Notes under the pieces: model-generated
Seen by the model: only the letters and a program-made list of their open reading frames with translations
The model's database searches: none
What the model was told of the DNA's origin: nothing
DNA from: an uncultured Clostridia bacterium
GTDB taxonomy: Bacteria; Bacillota; Clostridia; TANB77; CAG-508
Assembly: GCA_948528155.1 (NCBI GenBank)
Contig: CAOSZT010000124.1
Span: 1-6,561 of the forward strand
Direction: 5' to 3'
DNA length: 6,561 nucleotides
In this document: positions 1-5,686 of the stretch, piece by piece
Numbering within the stretch: position 1 is the first letter of the stretch
Layout: each line of letters starts with the position of its first letter
Program-made: the position numbers and the translations under genes

Positions 1-19
1 AACTATAAGTTTTATAATG

Positions 20-44
20 CCCCCAGCATAGCTGGGGGTTTACT
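20..44 (+). terminator. G+C-rich hairpin, terminator-like
   Basis: An 8-bp perfect stem (CCCCCAGC at 20-27, GCTGGGGG at 31-38) with a 3-nt ATA loop is followed by TTTACTTT. The stem stands out in this AT-rich DNA. It looks like an intrinsic terminator of a gene lying before the window, although the T tract is interrupted. A TATAAT at 13-18 lies directly before it and could be a -10 box, but any -35 element would fall outside the window. If that promoter were real, the hairpin would be a 5' leader structure of the nuclease gene. Confidence 0.6.
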
Positions 45-56
45 TTAATGTTAATG

Positions 57-84
57 AAATTTGCCAACGGCATTGGCAAAATTG
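57..84 (+). repeat. 28-nt palindromic repeat, copy 1 (upstream of ribosome binding site)
   Basis: This copy matches 380-407 at 26 of 28 positions in direct orientation, differing at 68 (C versus T) and 72 (A versus G). Its core is an inverted repeat, TTTGCCAA (60-67) and TTGGCAAA (73-80), with a 5-nt centre. It ends exactly where the GGAGG of the nuclease gene begins (84-88). In RNA it would form a hairpin next to the ribosome binding site; in DNA it would suit a dimeric repressor or a recombinase. Confidence 0.8.
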
Positions 85-95
85 GAGGTTTTGAA

Positions 96-1136
96 ATGGA
101 AGATAATAATATGTTAGATAAAGGGTTTAAAGACTTAGTTTTGTATGCTAAACAGGACATTTTAAAAACAAGATATGAAGTTCAAGAAAATGCTAATATG
201 GAATTAATTAAACTGTATTTTAGACTTGGTAAAATTGTAAGTGAAAATGCAAAATATGGAAATAACTTTATTAAAGATTTTTCTATTGCTTTAAAATTAG
301 AATTTCCAGATAGTACAGGCTTTTCTACTAGAAATCTATCAAGAATGAAAAAATTTTATGAAGAATATAAAGATTTATCAAATTTGCCAATGGCGTTGGC
401 AAAATTGCCATGGTCACACAATAATCTTCTTTTAGATAAAATAAAGGATTTGAATGTTAGAGAGTGGTATGCAGAAAAATGTTTTGAAAATGGTTGGGCT
501 CATTCTGTTTTAGATCATCAAATTGATTTACAATTATATGAAAGACAAGTATTATCAGAAAAGCTAACTAATTTTAAAAACAAATTACCTATTGCACAGA
601 GCGAACTTGCAAGAGATGTGATTAAAGACCCTTATATTTTTGAATTAGAAGGAATTAAAGAGGAAGCTATTGAAAAAGATATTGAAAACGCAATGATGGA
701 AAGAATAAAAAATGTATTATTAGAATTAGGAAAAGGATTTAGCTTTGTAGGAAATCAATATAAAATTTCTACAGAAACTCAAGATTATTATATTGATATG
801 CTATTTTATCATTTAGACTTAAGATGTTATATTGTTGTTGAACTAAAAAACAATGAATTTAAGCCAGAATATACAGGGCAATTAAGTTTCTATGTAACTG
901 CAGTTGATGAAACTTTAAGAAAAGAACAAGATAATCAAACCATAGGTCTATTGCTTTGTAAAGGAAAAGATAAATTATCTGTAGAATGGGCTTTAAAAGG
1001 GACAAATGCACCTATTGGTGTTACTTCTTATGAAGTTAAAAACGAATTACCAAAAGAAATACTAGATAAGTTACCTACTGAAGAAGATATAAATAAACAT
1101 ATTGATATAAATAATAAAGAAGATAATGAGGTGTAA
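96..1136 (+). CDS. DUF1016 / YhcG-type PD-(D/E)XK nuclease-domain protein
   Basis: This 346-aa protein resembles the DUF1016 (YhcG) family: an N-terminal DNA-binding-type region (about residues 8-160) and a C-terminal PD-(D/E)XK nuclease fold (about 180-325). Visible family signatures are LPWSHNNLLLDKIKD after residue 103, then YYIDMLFYH with D234 and VVELKN with E249 and K251, the expected catalytic D...ExK. The ATG at 96 was chosen because GGAGG (84-88) sits 7 nt upstream. An in-frame ATG at 48 has no such site and would translate the palindromic repeat. Members are often found on mobile or defence-rich DNA; the cellular role is not well established, so antiphage or plasmid-related activity is inference. 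The stop overlaps the ribosome binding site of the next gene. Residues 95-104 (NLPMALAKL region) are encoded by the second copy of the 28-nt repeat. Confidence 0.85.
   Translation: MEDNNMLDKGFKDLVLYAKQDILKTRYEVQENANMELIKLYFRLGKIVSENAKYGNNFIKDFSIALKLEFPDSTGFSTRNLSRMKKFYEEYKDLSNLPMALAKLPWSHNNLLLDKIKDLNVREWYAEKCFENGWAHSVLDHQIDLQLYERQVLSEKLTNFKNKLPIAQSELARDVIKDPYIFELEGIKEEAIEKDIENAMMERIKNVLLELGKGFSFVGNQYKISTETQDYYIDMLFYHLDLRCYIVVELKNNEFKPEYTGQLSFYVTAVDETLRKEQDNQTIGLLLCKGKDKLSVEWALKGTNAPIGVTSYEVKNELPKEILDKLPTEEDINKHIDINNKEDNEV
380..407 (+). repeat. 28-nt palindromic repeat, copy 2 (inside nuclease gene)
   Basis: This is the second copy of the repeat at 57-84, with arms TTTGCCAA (383-390) and TTGGCAAA (396-403). 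It falls in a different codon phase from the reading frame that crosses copy 1, so the similarity is at DNA or RNA level rather than a repeated peptide. It encodes the segment around NLPMALAKL just before the conserved LPWSHN block of the nuclease. Confidence 0.8.
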
Positions 1137-1139
1137 AAT

Positions 1140-1355
1140 TTGAAAAAGATTGTCAAAAACTCAATTAAATGTAATTTATGTGAAGATATTATAGTGTCAA
1201 AGCATACTCATGATAGAGTTACTTGTAAATGTGGTGCTTGTAGTGTTGATGGTGGAAATAATTATCTAAAACGAGGTTATGCAAATTCTGATGACGATTT
1301 TACTGAATTAAGTGAGTATATAGAAATAGAAGAAAACTATGATACTAAAAATTGA
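1140..1355 (+). CDS. Small Cys-rich putative zinc-binding protein (DUF7695-like)
   Basis: This 71-aa protein carries CxxC (C11, C14) and CxCxxC (C29, C31, C34) plus H22 and H24, a pattern expected of a structural zinc site. From memory, the CNLCxDxIxSKHxHDxVxCxCGxCSVDGG layout matches a small uncharacterised family catalogued as DUF7695; the family number is not certain and no function is known to me. Translation starts at TTG 1140, with GAGGTG (1128-1133) 6 nt upstream. That site is made of the last codons of the nuclease gene, so the two are probably translationally coupled. The C-terminal third (about 50-71) is acidic. No terminator is obvious downstream. Confidence 0.75.
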   Translation: MKKIVKNSIKCNLCEDIIVSKHTHDRVTCKCGACSVDGGNNYLKRGYANSDDDFTELSEYIEIEENYDTKN

Positions 1356-1410
1356 TAGTATACTGGCAGAGATGTAACAGAAAAAATCGACAATAAATTT
1401 TGTATAAATA

Positions 1411-1439
1411 TTGAAGAAAGTACGTTTTAATGGTATAAT
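1411..1439 (+). promoter_or_regulatory. Sigma-A-type promoter with extended -10
   Basis: TTGAAG (1411-1416), a 17-nt spacer and TATAAT (1434-1439), preceded by TG at 1431-1432, give an extended -10. Transcription would start near 1446, about 75 nt before the ATG at 1521. The leader contains GATATATATC, a 10-bp palindrome at 1453-1462 that could be an operator or simply AT-rich sequence. Confidence 0.7.
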
Positions 1440-1520
1440 AAATGTGTACGAAGATATATATCGAATGAATAGTATAGATTTAATGAGCTATTATAATTTT
1501 ACAAAAAGAAAGGTGGAAAA

Positions 1521-3302
1521 ATGAGTAGATTAGAAAGAATAAATCAAGAATATGAAAGTTTATATAGTACTTTAATAAAAAATAAAAGCTTACTTGAAGA
1601 AGAAAAAGAAAAATTACAAGAAAAAATTAGAGCAATCCATGGATCAAAATTAAATAATTCTGATGCAATTCAAATTACATTAGACATTAGTGAATTGAAC
1701 TATAGATTTACGGAATTATCAAATGCAGTGCAACAATTACAAAATATGAAACAATCACTTGAAAATAAAGTGGAACATGATACACAAGAATGTTTAGATA
1801 GTTATAGGGATTATAAGAAACATCATAAAATAAGTGCTTTGTTTATGCCACCTATAACTAATGCTAGAATTGATTTGACAGAACAAAGATTCAATCAAGA
1901 ACAAAAAAGCATTGAAGAATTTAAGAAATTATATAGTTCTGTTATCGAACTAACTTTGCCAGTGAGAACTATGGAAGACTCTAAAACAAATTCAAAATCA
2001 ACAAGTGAGCCTATAGAATCTCCTACAATAAAAAAGAAAGGGTATGAAAGTATAAATAAATATGAAGAACTAAAATTATTACAAAAATATATTGAGAAAT
2101 ATAGAGTAAGTTTAAATGAACAATTACAATCTGCTAGAGGTGAAGATATATCTATTGAAAATTTAAATGTTGATGATATTGAAACTTTAAGAAAAAAATT
2201 TAATTCAATTACTGATAGAGAGGCTCTTGATTCTAAATTAGAAGAAGTTTCAAAGGCTATTGCAACTTTGACTAATATTGAAATATCATTTTCAACTCCA
2301 ACTACAACAATATTATCTAGAGACCAAACAGATCAATTAGAAACTAATAGGATAAATGAATTAAAAAGAGCATTGGCAGAATTTAAAAGAAATTTCCAAC
2401 CAGTATTGAATGAAACATTTTTAAATTTAGCATACGAAAATGGAGCATATAATGATTTAGAAAGTGAAGAAAAGCAAGAAAAATTTGAAAGTGAATTAAC
2501 AGACAAATTACAAAGTGGTCAAATTAGTAAAGAAGATTATGAAGCCTTACAATATGGTCTTATGTACTGTTCTAGTAATGAAAGAGAACAATTAAGTCCT
2601 ATAAAGAAAGAACCAAATAAATTAGTATATGATGATAAAGTTGACAGAGGAGATAATTCGTATGAAGAATTTGTAATGATTAAAGATATAATAGAAAGAT
2701 ATGGTGCTAGGCAAAAATTAGCATTTGATAGAGATAAAGATGGACTAACTTCAACATCATCTCAAGCTTTATATTCTCAAATGCTGATTGACGATTCAAC
2801 AAATTATCAAATAGCTTCAAATTTATTAAATAAACTTTCAAATATAGAAATGTTATTAAGTGCTTTCACATCAACTAGTTCAGAAATTGGAAGTGATTTG
2901 TTAAGTGGTGAATTGTTAAAATTTAAACAGGAAAATTTTGACCAAATTGCAATTATAATGTCGGAATCATATATAGCATTAAGAGATACAAGAGAAAAAT
3001 ATGATAATGTTACTTTATACTCTGACCCTAGAACTCAATCAGGACAAGAATTTGAAATAGAATTAAGGGCTTTATTAACTAAAGGATCTATTTCTCAAGA
3101 GGATTATGATATTTTTACATATACAATGGGATATTATGTAGCAGACTATTATAGAGATGAACCTAAAAGTACACAAGTATTAGGAAAAGAAACTTTAGAA
3201 GAATTAAAAGATACACAATATATAGATTCAACATTTCAAACGATAAGCCATGATGAACAAATTAGAAGAAATAATGCTAATTTGGAGCAATCACAAATAT
3301 AA
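1521..3302 (+). CDS. 593-aa coiled-coil protein with internally duplicated domain, function unknown
   Basis: I do not recognise this protein. AAAGGTGG (1509-1516) precedes the ATG and a good promoter lies 80 nt upstream. Residues 1-145 are charged, Leu/Glu/Lys-rich and heptad-like, so probably coiled coil; 150-178 is a polar linker. Two similar units follow. Unit A (about 181-350) opens YEELKLLQKYIEKY, passes TLTNIEISFS and ends ISKEDYEALQYGLMY. Unit B (about 381-540) opens YEEFVMIKDIIERY, passes KLSNIEMLLS and ends ISQEDYDIFTYTMGYY. Shared positions include the YEE start, the NIE segment and the IS(K/Q)EDY box, in the same order and spacing, which points to an old tandem duplication. There is no signal peptide or membrane segment, so it is probably cytoplasmic. 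The next gene starts 15 nt later, so they form an operon. A scaffold role is only a guess. Confidence 0.8.
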   Translation: MSRLERINQEYESLYSTLIKNKSLLEEEKEKLQEKIRAIHGSKLNNSDAIQITLDISELNYRFTELSNAVQQLQNMKQSLENKVEHDTQECLDSYRDYKKHHKISALFMPPITNARIDLTEQRFNQEQKSIEEFKKLYSSVIELTLPVRTMEDSKTNSKSTSEPIESPTIKKKGYESINKYEELKLLQKYIEKYRVSLNEQLQSARGEDISIENLNVDDIETLRKKFNSITDREALDSKLEEVSKAIATLTNIEISFSTPTTTILSRDQTDQLETNRINELKRALAEFKRNFQPVLNETFLNLAYENGAYNDLESEEKQEKFESELTDKLQSGQISKEDYEALQYGLMYCSSNEREQLSPIKKEPNKLVYDDKVDRGDNSYEEFVMIKDIIERYGARQKLAFDRDKDGLTSTSSQALYSQMLIDDSTNYQIASNLLNKLSNIEMLLSAFTSTSSEIGSDLLSGELLKFKQENFDQIAIIMSESYIALRDTREKYDNVTLYSDPRTQSGQEFEIELRALLTKGSISQEDYDIFTYTMGYYVADYYRDEPKSTQVLGKETLEELKDTQYIDSTFQTISHDEQIRRNNANLEQSQI

Positions 3303-3317
3303 AATGGAGGATTTGGT

Positions 3318-3752
3318 ATGGATAATATGGAATATGCTATTGCATATAGTGAAGTATTAGAAATATTACAACATATTTCTAAAGAAGACTATAATAAAAT
3401 TCCAAATGAAAAAATAAAATTGTTTAAAGAAAATTCAAGCAAGAATTATAGTTTTAAGTATAATTCTAATCTTACTTTAGCTGAGCAAAATGTTTCCAAA
3501 AGAGCTAGAGCAATAATTGCAATTTTATTTAGAGATTATTGGGCAACTTCTTCTCAAAGAGAAAAAATAAAAAGAATGGAAAAATTTAATAGACTAAAAA
3601 TTGAAGAAGAAAAGTCACAAATGTATAACCCAGATAATTTATTTAAAAATAAAGAATCAAAAGTAGAAACAGTTGAAGATTCTAAAGCTATCGTAGAATA
3701 CAAAGAACCGATTTTTATAAAAATTATAAATTGGTTTAAACGGACTTTTTAA
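3318..3752 (+). CDS. 144-aa conserved clostridial-type hypothetical protein with amphipathic C-terminus
   Basis: GGAGG (3306-3310) lies 7 nt before the ATG. Residues 11-29 (SEVLEILQHISKEDYNKIP) and 58-77 (NVSKRARAIIAILFRDYWAT) form two blocks that I remember as recurring in uncharacterised proteins of gut Clostridia, but I know no function. A charged helix (80-100), a YNPDNLFK motif (103-110) and an acidic linker follow. The last 13 residues, IFIKIINWFKRTF, form a basic amphipathic segment that could bind a membrane surface; it is too short and charged for a classic transmembrane helix. It is the second gene of an operon with the 593-aa gene, so a shared process is likely. ISKEDY also occurs in unit A of the upstream protein, possibly by chance. 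Confidence 0.75.
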   Translation: MDNMEYAIAYSEVLEILQHISKEDYNKIPNEKIKLFKENSSKNYSFKYNSNLTLAEQNVSKRARAIIAILFRDYWATSSQREKIKRMEKFNRLKIEEEKSQMYNPDNLFKNKESKVETVEDSKAIVEYKEPIFIKIINWFKRTF

Positions 3753-3767
3753 TAAATAGAAATTATA

Positions 3768-3791
3768 GGCAGGGTAAAATTCCTGCCTTTT
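3768..3791 (+). terminator. Intrinsic terminator between convergent genes
   Basis: GGCAGG (3768-3773) pairs with CCTGCC (3782-3787) around a GTAAAATT loop, followed by TTTT. The T tract is best for transcripts arriving from the left operon. On the other strand the hairpin is followed by TATAATTT, so it may also act weakly for the relaxase gene. The T tract overlaps the stop codon of the relaxase gene at 3790-3792. Confidence 0.8.
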
Positions 3792-5004
3792 ATCTTTCCA
3801 ACTCAAAATCTTTTTCTTTATCTTCTCGTTTCATTTGCTTTTCTGCGTCAAGAAAAGTACGAGTTTCTTTTTCAAAATCCCTAATAACTTCATCTTCAGA
3901 AGGTAAATCAAATTTTTTACATATCCATTTTATGAACTTTTTAGTAGTTTCTTTAAATTTATCAATTACATTTTTCAAATGGTTATTTTCTTTTTCTAGC
4001 TTATGAATTTTATTTTTATATTGCCATTCTAAATTGAATGATTTATCTTCAAATTCGTGTTCAAGTGTTTTCTTCTTTTCCTTATATTCATATTCCAAAT
4101 TCTTAACAGTATTATGAAGTTCCTTATTGTTAGCAAGTATTTTATCTCTTTCTTTTTGGTATTTTTCAGCATCATCAACAATTTTAGACTGCTTTAATAA
4201 TTCTTTATTCAAAGAGAGATTTTCTTTATATAATTCTTTAATCAAATCATCTTTAGGTTTTATAATTTTTTCTAATATCTTTTCATCTCGTTTTATTGAA
4301 AATTTACTAATGTCATTTATATTTGGAACTTCTGGTAATTCAAATTTCATTTCATTTAAAAGTTTTTTAGTATTATCATAATTTGTAATCTTCTTATATT
4401 CTTCAATGGTGTAATGCTTTCTGTTAGTATCTTCAACAAACATACCTCTTTCTAAATCAAAGCCTTTTGATTTTACATGATTAAAGTAAGAATCTTGTAG
4501 TTTTCTATAACTATCTCTGCCTTTCCAAAAATCTCTAGCACATATTTTATCAATTTCATTACCTTCTTTATCTTTCGTATGAACAACAGGTACAAACATT
4601 AAGTGCAAATGTGGTGCTCCTTCATCTAAGTGTACTACTGCTGATATTATATTCTTTTCTCCAAGATTTTTATAATTACAAATAAATTTATAACATTCAT
4701 CAAAATATCGTTTAGTTTCTTTTTCTCCAATTTTATCAAAAAATGCTTGATCAGAAGTAAATATCATTTGACACATTATTATGCTATTACTACGAAGATG
4801 ACATTTCAAATTATTTTCCTTTATATATTTATCAAATTCTTTTGTATAAGTGAACTCATTTTTCTTAATATAATAATTCAAATGTGTTCTAGTAGGATCA
4901 ATATCTTTATTAGAATGATTTTTTGCTTTTCTATCATTATGAGTGCCTTTTCCGTTTATTTCTGCTCGTGTTAATTTTTCATTTCTTACGATAGCGTAAC
5001 TCAT
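3790..5004 (-). CDS. mob: MobV/Pre-family relaxase (plasmid mobilisation protein)
   Basis: This 404-aa relaxase would nick one strand at oriT and carry it to a recipient using a conjugation machine supplied by another element. The start MSYAIVRNEKL is typical of MobV. The ATG at 5004 puts H22 in THNDRKAKNHSNKDID, the same position as the catalytic His22 of MobM (pMV158). An in-frame TTG at 5013 gives only 2 nt between AGGAG and the start, so it is less likely. R25, N43 and Y44 of the first motif are present. The metal-binding HUH-type motif is HLDEGAPHLH with H125, D127, E128, H132 and H134. Residues about 1-210 are the nuclease domain. Residues about 237-362 are a long, highly charged coiled coil, expected for dimerisation. 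The protein is shorter than MobM (494 aa) but has no visible break. Its oriT lies some 40-75 bp upstream. Tn4451 TnpZ is a comparable transposon-borne case. Confidence 0.93.
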   Translation of the reverse strand: MSYAIVRNEKLTRAEINGKGTHNDRKAKNHSNKDIDPTRTHLNYYIKKNEFTYTKEFDKYIKENNLKCHLRSNSIIMCQMIFTSDQAFFDKIGEKETKRYFDECYKFICNYKNLGEKNIISAVVHLDEGAPHLHLMFVPVVHTKDKEGNEIDKICARDFWKGRDSYRKLQDSYFNHVKSKGFDLERGMFVEDTNRKHYTIEEYKKITNYDNTKKLLNEMKFELPEVPNINDISKFSIKRDEKILEKIIKPKDDLIKELYKENLSLNKELLKQSKIVDDAEKYQKERDKILANNKELHNTVKNLEYEYKEKKKTLEHEFEDKSFNLEWQYKNKIHKLEKENNHLKNVIDKFKETTKKFIKWICKKFDLPSEDEVIRDFEKETRTFLDAEKQMKREDKEKDFELER

Positions 5005-5041
5005 ATTCTCCAACGCTCCTTTCTTGCTAGAATAAGTTTAC

Positions 5042-5079
5042 TTGTCTAACACACTAGACAAACAAAGTTTATCTGTGTG
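5042..5079 (-). other. oriT: Origin of transfer (oriT), pMV158/MobV type
   Basis: On the - strand, TTGTCTA (5061-5055), loop GTGTGT (5054-5049) and TAGACAA (5048-5042) form a hairpin. It contains TAGTGTG/TTA, the conserved nick core of pMV158-family oriTs, so the nick would lie between 5050 and 5049. pMV158 itself has the same loop sequence between different arms. A second, overlapping hairpin uses CACAC (5079-5075) and AGATAAAC (5074-5067) against GTTTGTCT (5063-5056) and GTGTG (5054-5050), with one bulged A and one G-T pair. Two mutually exclusive hairpins sharing an arm are also known in pMV158. The 3' side of the nick leads directly into the relaxase gene. Confidence 0.85.
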
Positions 5080-5099
5080 GCAGGGAAACCCTACAACCC

Positions 5100-5195
5100 A
5101 AATCAAAATTGCTACTCGCACTTTTGATTTTCCTAACAAATGACAAGTTCATTTGTTAGATTTTCAATAAACTGCATATCTGCATTTATTGAAAA
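5100..5195 (-). repeat. Three consecutive hairpins
   Basis: Three inverted repeats follow one another with almost no gap. The first has 9-bp arms (AAATCAAAA 5100-5108, TTTTGATTT 5122-5130) around a 13-nt loop. The second has 11-bp arms (CTAACAAATGA 5133-5143, TCATTTGTTAG 5149-5159) around a 5-nt loop. The third has 11-bp arms (TTTTCAATAAA 5161-5171, TTTATTGAAAA 5185-5195), extended after one bulge by TGCA (5173-5176) and TGCA (5181-5184) around TATC. Stems this long and close together are not expected by chance. Confidence 0.85.
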
Positions 5196-5247
5196 AGAGC
5201 AAGAAAAAATAAATTTTTCTTACTCTATGAAACCCTGCTCGGTTTCA
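5196..5247 (-). repeat. Two further hairpins
   Basis: AGAG (5196-5199) plus AAGAAAAA (5201-5208) pair with TTTTTCTT (5214-5221) plus CTCT (5223-5226); the one mismatch becomes U-G on the - strand. The next hairpin is TGAAACC (5228-5234) with GGTTTCA (5241-5247) around CTGCTC. Its left arm also lies within CTATGAAAC (5225-5233), which can instead pair with GTTTCATAG at 5380-5388, so two folds compete here. Confidence 0.7.
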
Positions 5248-5250
5248 ATC

Positions 5251-5353
5251 TTCTACGTTCTATGGCAAATCTATATAGAAACCAGAGGGGATGAGCTGAA
5301 GTAGAAATAGGTGTAATATCCCCTTATGCAAATAAGAGAATTATTACACCTAT
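5251..5353 (-). repeat. Stacked stems with possible pseudoknot
   Basis: TTCTAC (5251-5256) pairs with GTAGAA (5301-5306), enclosing TTCTAT (5258-5263) with ATAGAA (5275-5280). Immediately adjacent is a 12-bp perfect stem, ATAGGTGTAATA (5307-5318) with TATTACACCTAT (5342-5353), whose loop holds a smaller stem CTTAT (5323-5327) with ATAAG (5332-5336). GGGGA (5287-5291) is complementary to TCCCC (5319-5323) in that loop, giving a pseudoknot compatible with the main stems. A 14/15-nt direct repeat, CTATAT(T)AGAAACCA, occurs at 5271-5284 and 5350-5364. Confidence 0.6.
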
Positions 5354-5513
5354 ATTAGAAACCATCAGGTCTTCGCCTCGTTTCATAGGTAGTCTAGTAA
5401 GTAGTTTTGCTACTATAATTGCTGATACATTTAAGTATCATTGTTCATACTTGCCCAAACTTTTACAATTACAAATCCATTCAAGTTTTGCCACCGAATA
5501 CTCTTTTATTATT

Positions 5514-5573
5514 GTGAGTCTGTGTTCTAAAATCTCACTCACGCACTTTGTATAATTAGACTGCTTATACAAA
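5514..5573 (-). repeat. Two hairpins at the distal end of the structured region
   Basis: GTGAGT (5514-5519) pairs with ACTCAC (5537-5542). TTTGTATAA (5547-5555) pairs perfectly over 9 bp with TTATACAAA (5565-5573) around a 9-nt loop. Between this pair and the stacked stems, TGATAC (5423-5428) also pairs with GTATCA (5435-5440), and AGTAG (5400-5404) with CTACT (5410-5414). Confidence 0.65.
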
Positions 5574-5584
5574 TACGAATGAAC

Positions 5585-5592
5585 TTTATAGC
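5585..5592 (-). promoter_or_regulatory. Possible extended -10 element
   Basis: On the - strand TATAAA (5590-5585) is preceded by TG with one base between (TGCTATAAA), an extended -10 form. No good -35 hexamer is found 16-18 nt upstream. If used, the transcript would begin near 5578, just before the hairpin-rich region, and run toward oriT and mob. The site also lies inside the possible leader ORF, so both may not be real. Confidence 0.25.
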
Positions 5593-5648
5593 ATCGGCTC
5601 ATCACACCAAACACTTTTTAAGAGGTGTTGCATTTCTCTTTTGGACAT
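5586..5648 (-). CDS. Possible 20-codon leader peptide
   Basis: ATG at 5648 opens a 20-codon frame ending TAA at 5586; an internal in-frame ATG at 5633 would give 15 residues ending in SVWCDEPML. It lies directly after the tnpV terminator and before the structured region upstream of mob. The spacing is that of a regulatory leader peptide. Ribosome binding signals are weak: none before the first ATG, and AAAAGAG with little spacing before the second. The composition, with W, C, D, E and P at the end, is unusual for random AT-rich sequence. A short ORF of this size can easily be accidental. Confidence 0.3.
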   Translation of the reverse strand: MSKREMQHLLKSVWCDEPML

Positions 5649-5686
5649 AAAAAAACTACTCATAGCTATTAAAACTATAAGTAGTT
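5649..5686 (-). terminator. Intrinsic terminator of tnpV
   Basis: Read on the - strand, AACTACT-T-ATAG (5686-5675) pairs with CTAT-G-AGTAGTT (5665-5654): a 12-bp stem with one U-G pair and a 9-nt loop. Seven consecutive T residues (5655-5649) follow. It lies 72 bp after the tnpV stop and has the classic form. Confidence 0.9.

Larger units (their letters stand above)
5080..5573 (-). ncRNA. Hairpin-dense non-coding region: candidate structured RNA or ssDNA structure
   Basis: No convincing gene lies between 5005 and 5757 apart from a possible leader peptide. Local stems include 5100-5130, 5133-5159, 5161-5195, 5196-5226, 5228-5247, 5307-5353, 5423-5440 and 5547-5573. Where a stem is imperfect, it usually becomes a G-U pair when read on the - strand (U5222-G5200 in the 5196-5226 stem). 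This favours folding of the - strand, which is the relaxase leader transcript and also the strand nicked at oriT. The sequence looks less A+T-rich than the neighbouring genes by eye. I cannot assign it to a known RNA class. Options are a long 5' leader of mob, an independent ornate RNA (ROOL- or GOLLD-like classes occur on mobile elements), or a single-strand origin-like region. Confidence 0.5.

Noticed and set aside
48..95. Upstream ATG (48) as start of the nuclease gene
   Set aside because: It has no ribosome binding site, and it would translate the palindromic repeat and the GGAGG that serves the ATG at 96.
4127..4974. Open frames on the + strand at 4127-4381 and 4747-4974
   Set aside because: They lie antisense to the relaxase coding region, lack ribosome binding sites, and have the Phe/Ile/Ser-rich composition typical of the reverse complement of Lys/Glu-rich genes.
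4992..4997. TAGCGT, the CS-6 motif of plasmid single-strand origins
   Set aside because: It lies inside the start of the relaxase gene on the + strand and not in a hairpin loop, and a 6-nt match is easily chance.
5005..5013. TTG at 5013 as relaxase start
   Set aside because: The spacing from AGGAG is only 2 nt. Family members begin MSYAI..., and the ATG at 5004 puts the catalytic histidine at position 22.
5500..5545. Group II intron 5' end (GTGCG on the - strand near 5544)
   Set aside because: No domain V-like hairpin, no reverse transcriptase and no exon context were found.
5556..5564. Loop sequence complementary to the oriT nick region (GTCTAA to TTAGAC)
   Set aside because: A 6-nt complementarity across 500 bp is expected by chance.
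5100..5573. CRISPR array
   Set aside because: The repeats are inverted, of different sequence and irregularly spaced. There is no regularly repeated unit and no cas gene.
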